The translations under genes and the position numbers were made by a program. Below, piece after piece: positions 7,729 through 12,463 of a stretch of 17,868 nucleotides of DNA (the first letter of the stretch is position 1; every line of letters begins with the position of its first letter). The notes beneath the pieces are model-generated. The model was given only the letters and a program-made list of their open reading frames with translations. It made no database searches and was not told the DNA's origin. Source of the DNA: Candidatus Woesebacteria bacterium UBA5073 (GTDB lineage Bacteria; Patescibacteriota; Microgenomatia; UBA8517); the NCBI GenBank assembly GCA_002415845.1, contig DIAR01000031.1, positions 1 through 17,868 of the forward strand, in the 5' to 3' direction.

Positions 7729-8712
7729 TTACAAAAGGCCCATTCCTTCTTTGACTTCCTGAAGCGTAGCTTGGGTTAATTCATTGGCTTTGGCAGATCC
7801 TTCGGTTAGAACTTTATTGACAAAAGCAGGATTTTTCTCCAATTCACGTCTTTTGTCCTGAATCGGTTTTATCACTTTAAAAATGGCTTTAGATAATTCT
7901 TCTTTCAATTCCGAATATCTCAAGCCTTCGCCCAGATATTTCTTCTCATAAGCTTTCTTTTTGTCAGCACCTTCAAAAATCTCCACCAGGCTCATTAAAA
8001 CAGCAACGCCACCTTTAGTAGGAACCTCTTCCCCTTTACCAGAATCGGTTGGAACTTTAGCCAATCTTTCTTTAACTGTCTCCAGGGAATCGGTTAGCAA
8101 AATAAAACTACCCTCAACCGACTTACTCATTTTGCCCTCCCCTGTTAGGGACGGTATGTATTCGCCCTTGGTCGCAAACCTTTGTGGTTCAGGAAATCTG
8201 GTATTGTATTTTTCATTCATTTTTCGGGCTACTTCTCTGGCCACCTCAAGATGCGGTTCCTGATCAATGCCGACCGGGACCAAATCGGCTTTATAAGCCA
8301 AGATATCTGCAGCCATGAGGATGGGATAGTTTAAAAGGGCCATGGTGACATCTTGGGGGTGTTCTTTGACCTTCTCCTTAAAAGTAGGCAGATGTTGCAT
8401 CCGGGCAACCGTTTCGGTTGTCGAGAAAAGAAAAGCCAGATCAAGATGGGCCGGAACCTGAGACTGAATAAAAAGAGTTGATTTTGAAGGATCAATACCG
8501 GCTGCTAAATAATCCAAAACGACTTCCCTGATTTGTTTTTGCAACTCCCCCGGTTCAAAAGGGGTCGTTAAGGTGTGCAGGTCAGCTACCATATAGTATG
8601 CTTCATAGGCGCCGCTTTCCTGTAATTCCACCATACCCAAGACCGCACCTAAGTAGTTTCCCAAATGGAGGCGGCCTGTCGCACGAATTCCCGATAGTAC
8701 TCTTTTCTTCAT
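7729..8712 (-). CDS. trpS: Tryptophanyl-tRNA synthetase
   Basis: A class I aminoacyl-tRNA synthetase that charges tRNA-Trp. At 327 aa it has the length of the compact bacterial enzyme. The HIGH-equivalent is within GIRATGRLHLGNYLGAVLG at the N-terminus, the middle has the TrpRS pattern MAADILAYKADLVPVGIDQ followed by EPHLEVAREVARK, and the signature loop is GKMSKS. The C-terminal helical anticodon domain ends in a short Gln/Glu-rich tail. All recognisable active-site elements are intact. It is first in a two-gene unit with the tRNA-binding protein. The inferred promoter TGATAAAAT ends 6 nt before ATG, giving a leaderless mRNA. A tRNA(CAU) gene lies 43 bp upstream on the same strand. Confidence 0.96.
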   Translation of the reverse strand: MKKRVLSGIRATGRLHLGNYLGAVLGMVELQESGAYEAYYMVADLHTLTTPFEPGELQKQIREVVLDYLAAGIDPSKSTLFIQSQVPAHLDLAFLFSTTETVARMQHLPTFKEKVKEHPQDVTMALLNYPILMAADILAYKADLVPVGIDQEPHLEVAREVARKMNEKYNTRFPEPQRFATKGEYIPSLTGEGKMSKSVEGSFILLTDSLETVKERLAKVPTDSGKGEEVPTKGGVAVLMSLVEIFEGADKKKAYEKKYLGEGLRYSELKEELSKAIFKVIKPIQDKRRELEKNPAFVNKVLTEGSAKANELTQATLQEVKEGMGLL

Positions 8713-8718
8713 ACTTGG

Positions 8719-8727
8719 ATTTTATCA
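8719..8727 (-). promoter_or_regulatory. Extended -10 promoter of trpS (leaderless)
   Basis: TGATAAAAT on the minus strand (8727-8719) is followed by CCAAGT and ATG, a gap of exactly 6 nt. The -35 region is poor, consistent with an extended -10 promoter. Confidence 0.5.
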
Positions 8728-8755
8728 CCTGAGGGGCTTAAACGAAACTAATATG

Positions 8756-8827
8756 TGGCAGGGGTGGGACTCGGACCCACAACCTCAGACTTATGAAATC
8801 TTTGCTCCACCGTTGAGCTACCCTGCC
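8756..8827 (-). tRNA. tRNA-Met(CAU), elongator type
   Basis: The minus strand folds as a 72-nt tRNA. The acceptor stem GGCAGGG/CCCTGCC has seven pairs. The D-stem is GCTC/GAGC with a GG in its loop. The anticodon loop is TTCATAA with anticodon CAT. The variable loop is 5 nt and the T-stem is GTGGG/CCCAC. A73 is encoded but CCA is not. The strong G1-C72 pair and C11-G24 argue against an initiator, so elongator Met is preferred; Ile2(CAU, lysidine) is possible. Two oddities: the T-loop reads TCCGAGT, with C at position 55 where U (pseudouridine) is nearly universal, and the anticodon stem contains an A-G mismatch and a T-G pair. The 5' end directly abuts the stop codon of the upstream HTH gene. 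No good promoter is visible other than those inside or ahead of that gene. Confidence 0.85.
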
Positions 8828-9511
8828 TTAATATAACTTAGCTTTGGATAAACCAGCTATTAACCCTAGTATTTTATAATAAATCTCGCCCCCCTTCAAA
8901 ACCCTTATCCCCAAAGTTCCAAAATGGTCATTAAAGTTCTCATAGACCTTATTGACTTTAGCCTTCTTAAAACTCGTCTTTCTAAACTGAGACAGAGGAA
9001 TACCCAATTTATCCGACCAGTACTTTTTTACAACTTCTTCCCTTTTTTTGTGTGTTTCGTTAATGCCCACAACTGCTCTTAGTCTATCTCTCCCAATATC
9101 GCAAAATTTTTCTAGCCAGGAAATCATAAAGCTTAACAATTCAGGGTCTGAATTACATATATAAAATTCCCTCTTTTTTTTGGATCCTTCTCCCCAATAC
9201 AACGCAACCCCTGCGGCAAAAAACTCGTTGTCAGAAATATTTCTGAATTTATCGATTCCAATTTCCTCCATCTTTCTCATTTTTTCTATCCGACGATTTT
9301 TCTGCATCATAGACCCCAAAAATCTACCCTTTTCTCCACCTTTAATCTGCCTTTTTTTAAGGTTCTGGTACTGATCTAAAGAAAGGATAATATCCCTAAC
9401 CCAAAGACTAGCAGTGCTTTTTGCAACGCCTAAAACTTTAGCTATCTGCTTCACACTTTCCCCCCTCCTTCTCATCTCTCTTGCTTTAATTCTTAATTCA
9501 TATTTTGCCAT
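8828..9511 (-). CDS. HTH protein with LAGLIDADG-like domain (paralog A)
   Basis: A 227-residue basic protein with two parts. Residues 8-41 form a Hin/Tc3-like helix-turn-helix (REMRRRGESVKQIAKVLGVAK, then STASLWV). Residues 97-205 resemble a single LAGLIDADG-type module: AAGVALYWGEGSK, then YICNSDPELLSFMISWL, a basic stretch, and KKYWSDKLGIPLSQF. The acidic residue of the WGEG turn (about 108) is kept, but nuclease activity is unproven. The fold could equally be a DNA-binding regulator built from a dead nuclease, as in WhiA. The gene has a consensus Shine-Dalgarno sequence (GGAGGT, 5 nt before ATG), unlike the housekeeping genes here. Its stop codon touches the 5' end of the CAU tRNA. Paralog B at 12456-13136 has the same architecture and the same position relative to a tRNA. 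Confidence 0.7.
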   Translation of the reverse strand: MAKYELRIKAREMRRRGESVKQIAKVLGVAKSTASLWVRDIILSLDQYQNLKKRQIKGGEKGRFLGSMMQKNRRIEKMRKMEEIGIDKFRNISDNEFFAAGVALYWGEGSKKKREFYICNSDPELLSFMISWLEKFCDIGRDRLRAVVGINETHKKREEVVKKYWSDKLGIPLSQFRKTSFKKAKVNKVYENFNDHFGTLGIRVLKGGEIYYKILGLIAGLSKAKLY

Positions 9512-9516
9512 ATAAT

Positions 9517-9522
9517 ACCTCC
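9517..9522 (-). promoter_or_regulatory. Consensus Shine-Dalgarno of HTH paralog A
   Basis: GGAGGT on the minus strand (9522-9517) sits 5 nt before the ATG at 9511. It is the best Shine-Dalgarno sequence in the window and settles the start. It contrasts with the leaderless architecture of the housekeeping genes. Confidence 0.8.
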
Positions 9523-9530
9523 GTTATATG

Positions 9531-9548
9531 ATAGTATATATATACTAT
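9531..9548. promoter_or_regulatory. 18-bp perfect palindrome overlapping the HTH-A -10 region (candidate operator)
   Basis: The sequence atagtatatatatactat is a perfect palindrome. It covers the inferred -10 (TAGTAT, 9547-9542 on the minus strand) and the expected start of transcription of the HTH gene. An autoregulatory operator is plausible; its A+T-only core could also simply be melting-prone promoter DNA. Confidence 0.4.
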
Positions 9549-9570
9549 ATCAGGTTCGTTTATTTGTCAA
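9542..9570 (-). promoter_or_regulatory. Promoter of HTH paralog A
   Basis: On the minus strand TTGACA (9570-9565), a 17-bp spacer and TAGTAT (9547-9542) form a near-consensus sigma-70 promoter. Transcription would begin near 9535, giving a leader of about 24 nt that carries GGAGGT. The -35 box overlaps that of the divergent tRNA promoter, offset by one base. Confidence 0.6.
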
Positions 9571-9591
9571 AATAAAATAATCTGGTACAAT
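9564..9591 (+). promoter_or_regulatory. Promoter of the intron-containing tRNA
   Basis: TTGTCA (9564-9569), a 16-bp spacer and the extended -10 TGGTACAAT (hexamer 9586-9591) lie 18 nt before the first base of the tRNA. The 5' leader includes an inverted repeat GAACATTGTTC (9592-9602). The same extended -10 occurs 19 nt before tRNA-Ile as TGGTATAAT. Confidence 0.6.
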
Positions 9592-9609
9592 GAACATTGT
9601 TCTTTGATA

Positions 9610-9868
9610 TGCGGGGTAGTGTACGGCTGCACGCGAGGCTAGTAGAAATGGGCCCTTTATCAGGTAACTGACGAAGAGAACCTGGCTATATCGGTGGACA
9701 ACCTGTTCATATAACAGGTCAATACCGAGGGAACCTTGTAAGTCACAAGGACTCCGTAGAGACTAGACGCCAGGCTCCCCCAACGGGGATGATGATATAG
9801 TCCTACCCTTACAGTAATGTAAGAAGGTGCATAATCTCGCAGGCTAGGTTCAACTCCTAGCCCCGCAA
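9610..9868 (+). tRNA. tRNA(CAU) interrupted by a group I intron, probably initiator tRNA-fMet
   Basis: Exons 9610-9640 and 9830-9868 join to a 70-nt tRNA. The acceptor is TGCGGGG/CCCCGCA and the D-stem GTGT/GCAC. The anticodon stem is CGAGG/TCTCG. The loop CTCATAA has anticodon CAT, the T-stem is CTAGG/CCTAG, and the T-loop is a normal TTCAACT. A73 is encoded, CCA is not. The acceptor is identical to that of E. coli initiator tRNA except position 1 (T instead of C), giving a weak T1-A72 end, and the loop matches as well. That favours the initiator. Against it, the anticodon stem lacks the three G-C pairs typical of initiators and the 11-24 pair is T-A. Elongator Met or Ile2 remain possible. 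Removal of the intron is required to complete the anticodon loop. Confidence 0.88.
9641..9829 (+). ncRNA. Self-splicing group I intron (IC3-like), 189 nt, no ORF
   Basis: All core helices can be drawn. P1: exon GGCT (9637-9640) with guide GGCC (9651-9654), ending in the required U-G pair. P10: ATG 9648-9650 with 3'-exon CAT. P2-like hairpin: TCAG-GTAA-CTGA. P3: CCTGGC 9681-9686 with GCCAGG 9769-9774. P4: TCGGT/ACCGA. P5: ACCTGTT/AACAGGT. P6: CCTTGT/ACAAGG. P7: GACTA 9761-9765 with TAGTC 9798-9802. P8: TCCCC/GGGGA. P9: CTTACA-GTAA-TGTAAG. The R-like core GTAGAGACTAGACG and S-like ATATAGTCC match those of the Azoarcus and cyanobacterial tRNA introns. The last base is G, as required for the terminal guanosine. 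The intron interrupts the loop between U33 and C34. It is among the most compact of its class and encodes no endonuclease. Confidence 0.93.
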
Positions 9869-9887
9869 CACATTTAGACCTATAAAA

Positions 9888-9915
9888 TTGACTCTGTGCG
9901 TAATTTTGCTATACT
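9888..9915 (+). promoter_or_regulatory. Promoter of the small membrane protein pair
   Basis: TTGACT (9888-9893), a 16-bp spacer and TATACT (9910-9915) make a good sigma-70 promoter just downstream of the tRNA. Transcription would start near 9922, leaving a 100-nt leader before the ATG at 10022, the longest leader in the window. Confidence 0.55.
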
Positions 9916-9942
9916 TCTGACCAATTGTATTCCATTAAATAG

Positions 9943-9967
9943 GTGCTTTTTTTGCAGCACTTTTCTT
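9943..9967 (+). promoter_or_regulatory. Small hairpin plus T-run in the leader (possible attenuator)
   Basis: GTGCT (9943-9947) pairs with AGCAC (9956-9960) across an 8-nt loop, followed by TTTTCTT. It has the form of a weak intrinsic terminator within the leader. The stem is only 5 bp, so a role in attenuation is speculative. Confidence 0.3.
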
Positions 9968-9975
9968 AACGATTT

Positions 9976-9999
9976 ACACTTTTGCACTTTTACACTATT
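9976..9999 (+). repeat. Three tandem copies of an 8-bp unit (RCACTTTT) in the leader
   Basis: ACACTTTT, GCACTTTT and ACACTATT follow each other without gaps, 22 bp before the ATG at 10022. A fourth related GCACTTTT overlaps the hairpin upstream (9957-9964). Such spaced copies could be binding sites for a protein or RNA, or simple low-complexity sequence. Confidence 0.4.
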
Positions 10000-10021
10000 G
10001 AATAGATAAGGAAGGGTCAAA

Positions 10022-10366
10022 ATGAAATTAAAACCAGTATCCGTTTGTTTGATTGTGGCTGAGGCCTTGGACCTTGCTACAACCATCGTCGGGTCGATAG
10101 CCCTTCCTCAGTTATGGGAAGGAAACCCGATGAAAAATATGTTTGGTGGAGGTTGGATTCAAATTGTCGCTCTCAAAGTTATAGCGACAGCTTTAATGGT
10201 TTTCATTATTGAAGGATATGAAAAACTGCCGATTCCAACTACCAAAATTGGTTCAATCACGATTTTTGAAAGAAAACTACCTAAAATAGTTTGGATTGTC
10301 CCAATCATTGCCTTCATACCAGTCATCTGGAACGTCCTGGTAATCATCTTAGAAATAATCAGCTAA
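10022..10366 (+). CDS. Small integral membrane protein, 114 aa
   Basis: Three hydrophobic segments are visible: about residues 5-30, 44-64 and 88-111. The first contains the pattern LDLATT and is followed by EGNPM, then a second helix starting near VALKVIATA. The combination of Asp-x-x-Thr-Thr in helix 1, E-x-NP after it, and a Lys in helix 2 recalls the DUF5658-type small membrane proteins, whose function is unknown. I hold that assignment loosely. A purine-rich AAGGAAGGG lies 5 nt before the ATG, giving a real Shine-Dalgarno site. The next gene begins 14 nt after the stop, so the two are probably co-transcribed from the promoter at 9888. An open frame on the opposite strand is a shadow. Confidence 0.75.
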   Translation: MKLKPVSVCLIVAEALDLATTIVGSIALPQLWEGNPMKNMFGGGWIQIVALKVIATALMVFIIEGYEKLPIPTTKIGSITIFERKLPKIVWIVPIIAFIPVIWNVLVIILEIIS

Positions 10367-10380
10367 GAAAGGAGAACGAA

Positions 10381-10530
10381 ATGAACAAAGGACAGAAGGA
10401 TTTACTCGAATATATCTTGGTCGTCGTTTTGGTCTCGATCATCGTACTCGTGATTCTGGCCCTTATTGCACCATATATCGACGAAGCCACATCACGATTC
10501 ATACTGTTTATACACAATCTACTCAATTAG
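10381..10530 (+). CDS. 49-aa single-pass membrane peptide, Flp/type IV pilin-like
   Basis: The peptide opens with MNKGQKDLLEYILVVVLVSI, a short basic leader with Gly followed closely by Glu-Tyr and a long hydrophobic helix of about 23 residues. It then has APYIDEA and a short amphipathic tail. This order (KGQ, LLEY, hydrophobic helix, small tail) is that of Flp-type pilins and related small pilin-like proteins. If cleavage follows the Gly, the Glu is at +6 rather than the classical +5, so processing is uncertain. It could instead be a plain small membrane protein. The start is the ATG preceded by AAAGGAG, 6 nt away; an upstream in-frame TTG lies inside the previous gene and is rejected. It is paired with the 114-aa membrane protein and followed by a strong terminator. 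Confidence 0.6.
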   Translation: MNKGQKDLLEYILVVVLVSIIVLVILALIAPYIDEATSRFILFIHNLLN

Positions 10531-10579
10531 CCCTTACAGGCTATACATATCTACATAAAAGATTTGTAAGAAACAAAAT

Positions 10580-10645
10580 ACCCTCCGTATAGAGAAAAAT
10601 TGTTTGGCAAATATTGCAAACATTTTTCGAAGTCGGAGGGTTTTT
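10580..10645. terminator. Long two-tier hairpin terminator, probably bidirectional
   Basis: An outer stem ACCCTCCG/CGGAGGGT (10580-10587 with 10634-10641) encloses an inner 12-bp stem GAAAAATTGTTTG/CAAACATTTTTC with one bulged T (10594-10606 with 10617-10628). On the plus strand it runs into TTTTT (10641-10645). On the minus strand it follows the FtsB-like gene but has a weaker T-tract. It separates the convergent units. Confidence 0.8.
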
Positions 10646-11048
10646 ATTGGCTAAACAGTTTTAACCACTTTTTCCAGGTCGGATCAGGCAAATAATCTTC
10701 CTCCACCGGGAGGCTTGGAGCCAGCTTTCTTAAAATGTCCTCATCGGGTAAGACCACGACTGTCTCCCCTTCTTTGGCCAGTCCCAGTTTATCCCTTAGT
10801 TGTTTCTCGACATATTCCTGACTCTTAACTTTGGTCAGATTTTTGGCCAGTTCTTCGTTTTCCCGCTTCAGCTTTTCGACCTCCAATCTCTCACTTTCAA
10901 TCCTGGTCTTTACCCCCCGCATCTTAACCACATTTTTAACAAAGGAAAAAGCCAGTAAAAGAAGGATAAAAATGGCTGCATATTTTCCCCAGATTTTCGT
11001 CTTCTCCTTAAAATTTTCCTCAAAAGCTTTGTCTCTTCTTTTCTTCAT
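10644..11048 (-). CDS. FtsB/DivIC-like septum formation initiator protein
   Basis: A 134-residue bitopic membrane protein. A short basic cytoplasmic N-terminus (residues 1-22) is followed by one transmembrane helix (about 23-42) and a coiled coil (about 48-80, ESERLEVEKLKRENEELAKN). After it comes the family-typical EKQLRDKLGLAKEGETVVVLPDED, and a C-terminal tail ends in PDPTWKKWLKLF. FtsB and DivIC link FtsL and FtsQ in the divisome and help trigger septal peptidoglycan synthesis. The membrane anchor, coiled coil and LGL-x-GE motif together make the call good. The stop lies at the edge of the bidirectional terminator. Upstream is a divergent promoter region shared with the recombinase; TATTAT ends 9 nt before ATG, with AGGA between, so a very short leader with a weak Shine-Dalgarno sequence is possible. 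Confidence 0.82.
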   Translation of the reverse strand: MKKRRDKAFEENFKEKTKIWGKYAAIFILLLLAFSFVKNVVKMRGVKTRIESERLEVEKLKRENEELAKNLTKVKSQEYVEKQLRDKLGLAKEGETVVVLPDEDILRKLAPSLPVEEDYLPDPTWKKWLKLFSQ

Positions 11049-11065
11049 ATTGTTCCTATAATAAA

Positions 11066-11093
11066 TTGACTATTGGAAAGATTGTGTTATCAT
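11066..11093 (+). promoter_or_regulatory. Promoter of the tyrosine recombinase
   Basis: TTGACT (11066-11071), a 16-bp spacer and extended -10 TGTTATCAT (hexamer 11088-11093). The start would be near 11100, giving a leader of about 30 nt that contains the hairpin ATTGAA-TCCTGC-TTCAAT (11106-11123), ending 4 nt before ATG 11128. No Shine-Dalgarno sequence is seen; the hairpin may affect initiation. Confidence 0.45.
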
Positions 11094-11127
11094 ATACTTC
11101 TAAATATTGAATCCTGCTTCAATTATT

Positions 11128-11991
11128 ATGACACAAGATACAATCAAAAACTTATTGCCCAAGTTCATTGAGGACTTGAAAACCAAGGGTCGATCCCCTT
11201 CAACGGTTCTGGCTTATCGTGCCGATTTGGAACAGTTAGTCCTGTTTTTGCAAGGTAAAAGCAAGGTTTTACCAGACCAGGTCAAAAGTGCCGAATTGGA
11301 AGCTTTCCGTGATACCCTCTTGGCCGACAAATATACCCCCAAAAGCGTTTCCAGGAAGTTGAACGCCGTCAAAACCTTCTTTCGTTGGATGATTGCCGAA
11401 CACTATATTACGGTTGATCCTTCCATTACGGTTGCCCACCCCAAGATCGAAAGTACTTTGCCTAAATTCTTAAACCCCTTGGAATATAGGGCCTTAAGAG
11501 ATGTCGTTCGAAACGACACCCGAATTGCCGCCATCGTCGAATTAATCCTGCAAACCGGAATGAGAATTTCCGAAGTTGCTTCCCTTAAAACCGCCAATGT
11601 TAAAGCCGGCGAAATCAAAATCGAAGCCTATGCTACCCAGCCGGAAAGAACCATTCCTTTAAATAAACCCGCCAAAGATGTCTTGGATTCATACTTGGTA
11701 ATTAGACCGAAAATCGAATCCGAATATGTTTTCATAAGCAAAAACGGAAAAGCTTTAGCCGTCAGAAACATCAGGGCTTCGATTGACCGATATATGCAAA
11801 AGGCCGAAATCCCCAGTTACTCGGTTAATGATTTAAGAACCACTTTCATTGTTGAAAACCTTAAAGGCGGCGTTGATATTGTTCTTCTTTCCCAGGTTTC
11901 AGGCCACAAAAGACTTTCCACAACCGAAAGATATCTGGAATTGGCCGGAGTAACCGAACCGGGTAAAAAGCCCGTTCTTCAGGAGCTTTAA
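11128..11991 (+). CDS. Tyrosine recombinase (XerC/XerD-like) with altered active site
   Basis: A 287-residue integrase-family protein. The N-terminal SAM-like domain (residues 1-95) has SPSTVLAYRADLEQLVLF. The catalytic domain is at about 115-272. The usual R-K-H-R-H-Y set is only partly kept. Arg is in TGMRISE (146), the second Arg in NDLR (237), His in SGHKR (260) and the Tyr nucleophile in TTERYLE (269). The first His of HxxR is Asn (234), and the beta-hairpin Lys, expected where family members read GKGNKER, is replaced within ATQPERTIPL. It may be the chromosome dimer resolution enzyme of this lineage or a related recombinase. ATG 11128 is preferred over the TTG at 11107, which lies in the leader hairpin. 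It is followed after 8 bp by the Cys-rich ORF on the same strand. Confidence 0.88.
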   Translation: MTQDTIKNLLPKFIEDLKTKGRSPSTVLAYRADLEQLVLFLQGKSKVLPDQVKSAELEAFRDTLLADKYTPKSVSRKLNAVKTFFRWMIAEHYITVDPSITVAHPKIESTLPKFLNPLEYRALRDVVRNDTRIAAIVELILQTGMRISEVASLKTANVKAGEIKIEAYATQPERTIPLNKPAKDVLDSYLVIRPKIESEYVFISKNGKALAVRNIRASIDRYMQKAEIPSYSVNDLRTTFIVENLKGGVDIVLLSQVSGHKRLSTTERYLELAGVTEPGKKPVLQEL

Positions 11992-11999
11992 AAATCCCC

Positions 12000-12356
12000 A
12001 TGGAAAGACTCCTGTGTAGAGATATTTGTCCCCTTCCCAGAGGTTGTGCTACTGAGGTAACTCAATGTGCCAACTGTAATATCTCAACAACTACTCGGAA
12101 AAGACCTGTTTTGTCCCATGAGGGAAAAGAAATTGGCGAAATTGAAATAAAAATCGAGGGGGTAACCCCAAAAGGAGGTATTCGTATATCCCAAAATCAA
12201 ACCGTATGTGCTGGCGTTGAAGATTCTATTAAAAGAATGGTCGTCATGCCCGGCGGATCAACCATTCTTGGCATGGCAGACTGTAAATCCGCACCGGAAT
12301 CTGCAAACTGGAAGATAAATGCCGTAGCTGTTTCTTCTTATAAAGAAAAGAAGTAA
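12000..12356 (+). CDS. Hypothetical 118-aa Cys-rich protein
   Basis: I do not recognise this protein. Its N-terminus holds a tight Cys cluster: Cys at 6, 10, 16, 23 and 26 (CRDICPLPRGC, then QCANC), with further Cys near 70 and 95. Such spacing could bind zinc or an iron-sulfur cluster. The rest reads as beta-rich (EIGEIEIKIEGVTPKGGIRI) and ends in a Lys-rich tail. No membrane segment is seen. It starts 8 nt after the stop of the recombinase gene, without a Shine-Dalgarno sequence, so it is likely co-transcribed. It ends 5 bp before the 3' end of the convergent tRNA-Ile. Whether it works with the recombinase is unknown. Confidence 0.65.
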   Translation: MERLLCRDICPLPRGCATEVTQCANCNISTTTRKRPVLSHEGKEIGEIEIKIEGVTPKGGIRISQNQTVCAGVEDSIKRMVVMPGGSTILGMADCKSAPESANWKINAVAVSSYKEKK

Positions 12357-12361
12357 ACATC

Positions 12362-12435
12362 TGGTGGGCCCTGATAGAGTCGAGCTATCCTTTGGTCTTT
12401 ATAAGAGACCCGTCCTGCCGATGAACGAAGGGCCC
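12362..12435 (-). tRNA. tRNA-Ile(UAU), with encoded CCA
   Basis: The minus strand folds as a 74-nt tRNA. The acceptor is GGGCCCT/AGGGCCC with A73 and an encoded CCA. The D-stem is GTTC/GGAC and the anticodon stem GGTCT/AGACC. The loop CTTATAA has anticodon TAT. The T-stem is GATAG/CTATC. UAU reads AUA, a codon that most bacteria decode with a lysidine-modified CAU tRNA. The T-loop is CTCGACT, with C instead of T at position 54. It is the only tRNA here with encoded CCA. Its promoter, an extended -10 TGGTATAAT, lies 19 nt upstream and overlaps the end of HTH paralog B. Confidence 0.87.
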
Positions 12436-12454
12436 GAATTAAATCTACAGACGA

Positions 12455-12463
12455 ATTATACCA
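12455..12463 (-). promoter_or_regulatory. Extended -10 promoter of tRNA-Ile, overlapping a stop codon
   Basis: TGGTATAAT on the minus strand (12463-12455) carries the consensus hexamer 19 nt before the tRNA. The TAA inside the hexamer is the stop codon of HTH paralog B. The -35 region lies within that gene and is weak. Confidence 0.6.

Noticed and set aside
8847..8855. TGGTTTATC as the promoter of tRNA-Met(CAU), 19 nt upstream like tRNA-Ile
   Set aside because: The spacing fits, but the hexamer TTTATC lacks the critical A at position 2 and T at position 6, so I do not list it as a promoter.
9592..9602. GAACATTGTTC as a LexA/SOS box
   Set aside because: The Gram-positive SOS box is GAAC-N4-GTTC; here the half sites are separated by 3 nt, and the location in a tRNA leader gives no support.
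9661..9684. CAGGT/ACCTG pairing as intron helix P2
   Set aside because: It would use the bases of the P3 strand CCTGGC (9681-9686), which pairs perfectly with 9769-9774; the TCAG-GTAA-CTGA hairpin is compatible with P3 and preferred.
9641..9829. A homing endonuclease gene inside the group I intron
   Set aside because: The 189 nt are fully occupied by core helices and contain no meaningful reading frame; any endonuclease would have to act in trans.
9976..9999. Tandem 8-bp repeats as a CRISPR-like array
   Set aside because: Units are far too short, have no spacers, and there are no cas genes; they are at most regulatory repeats.
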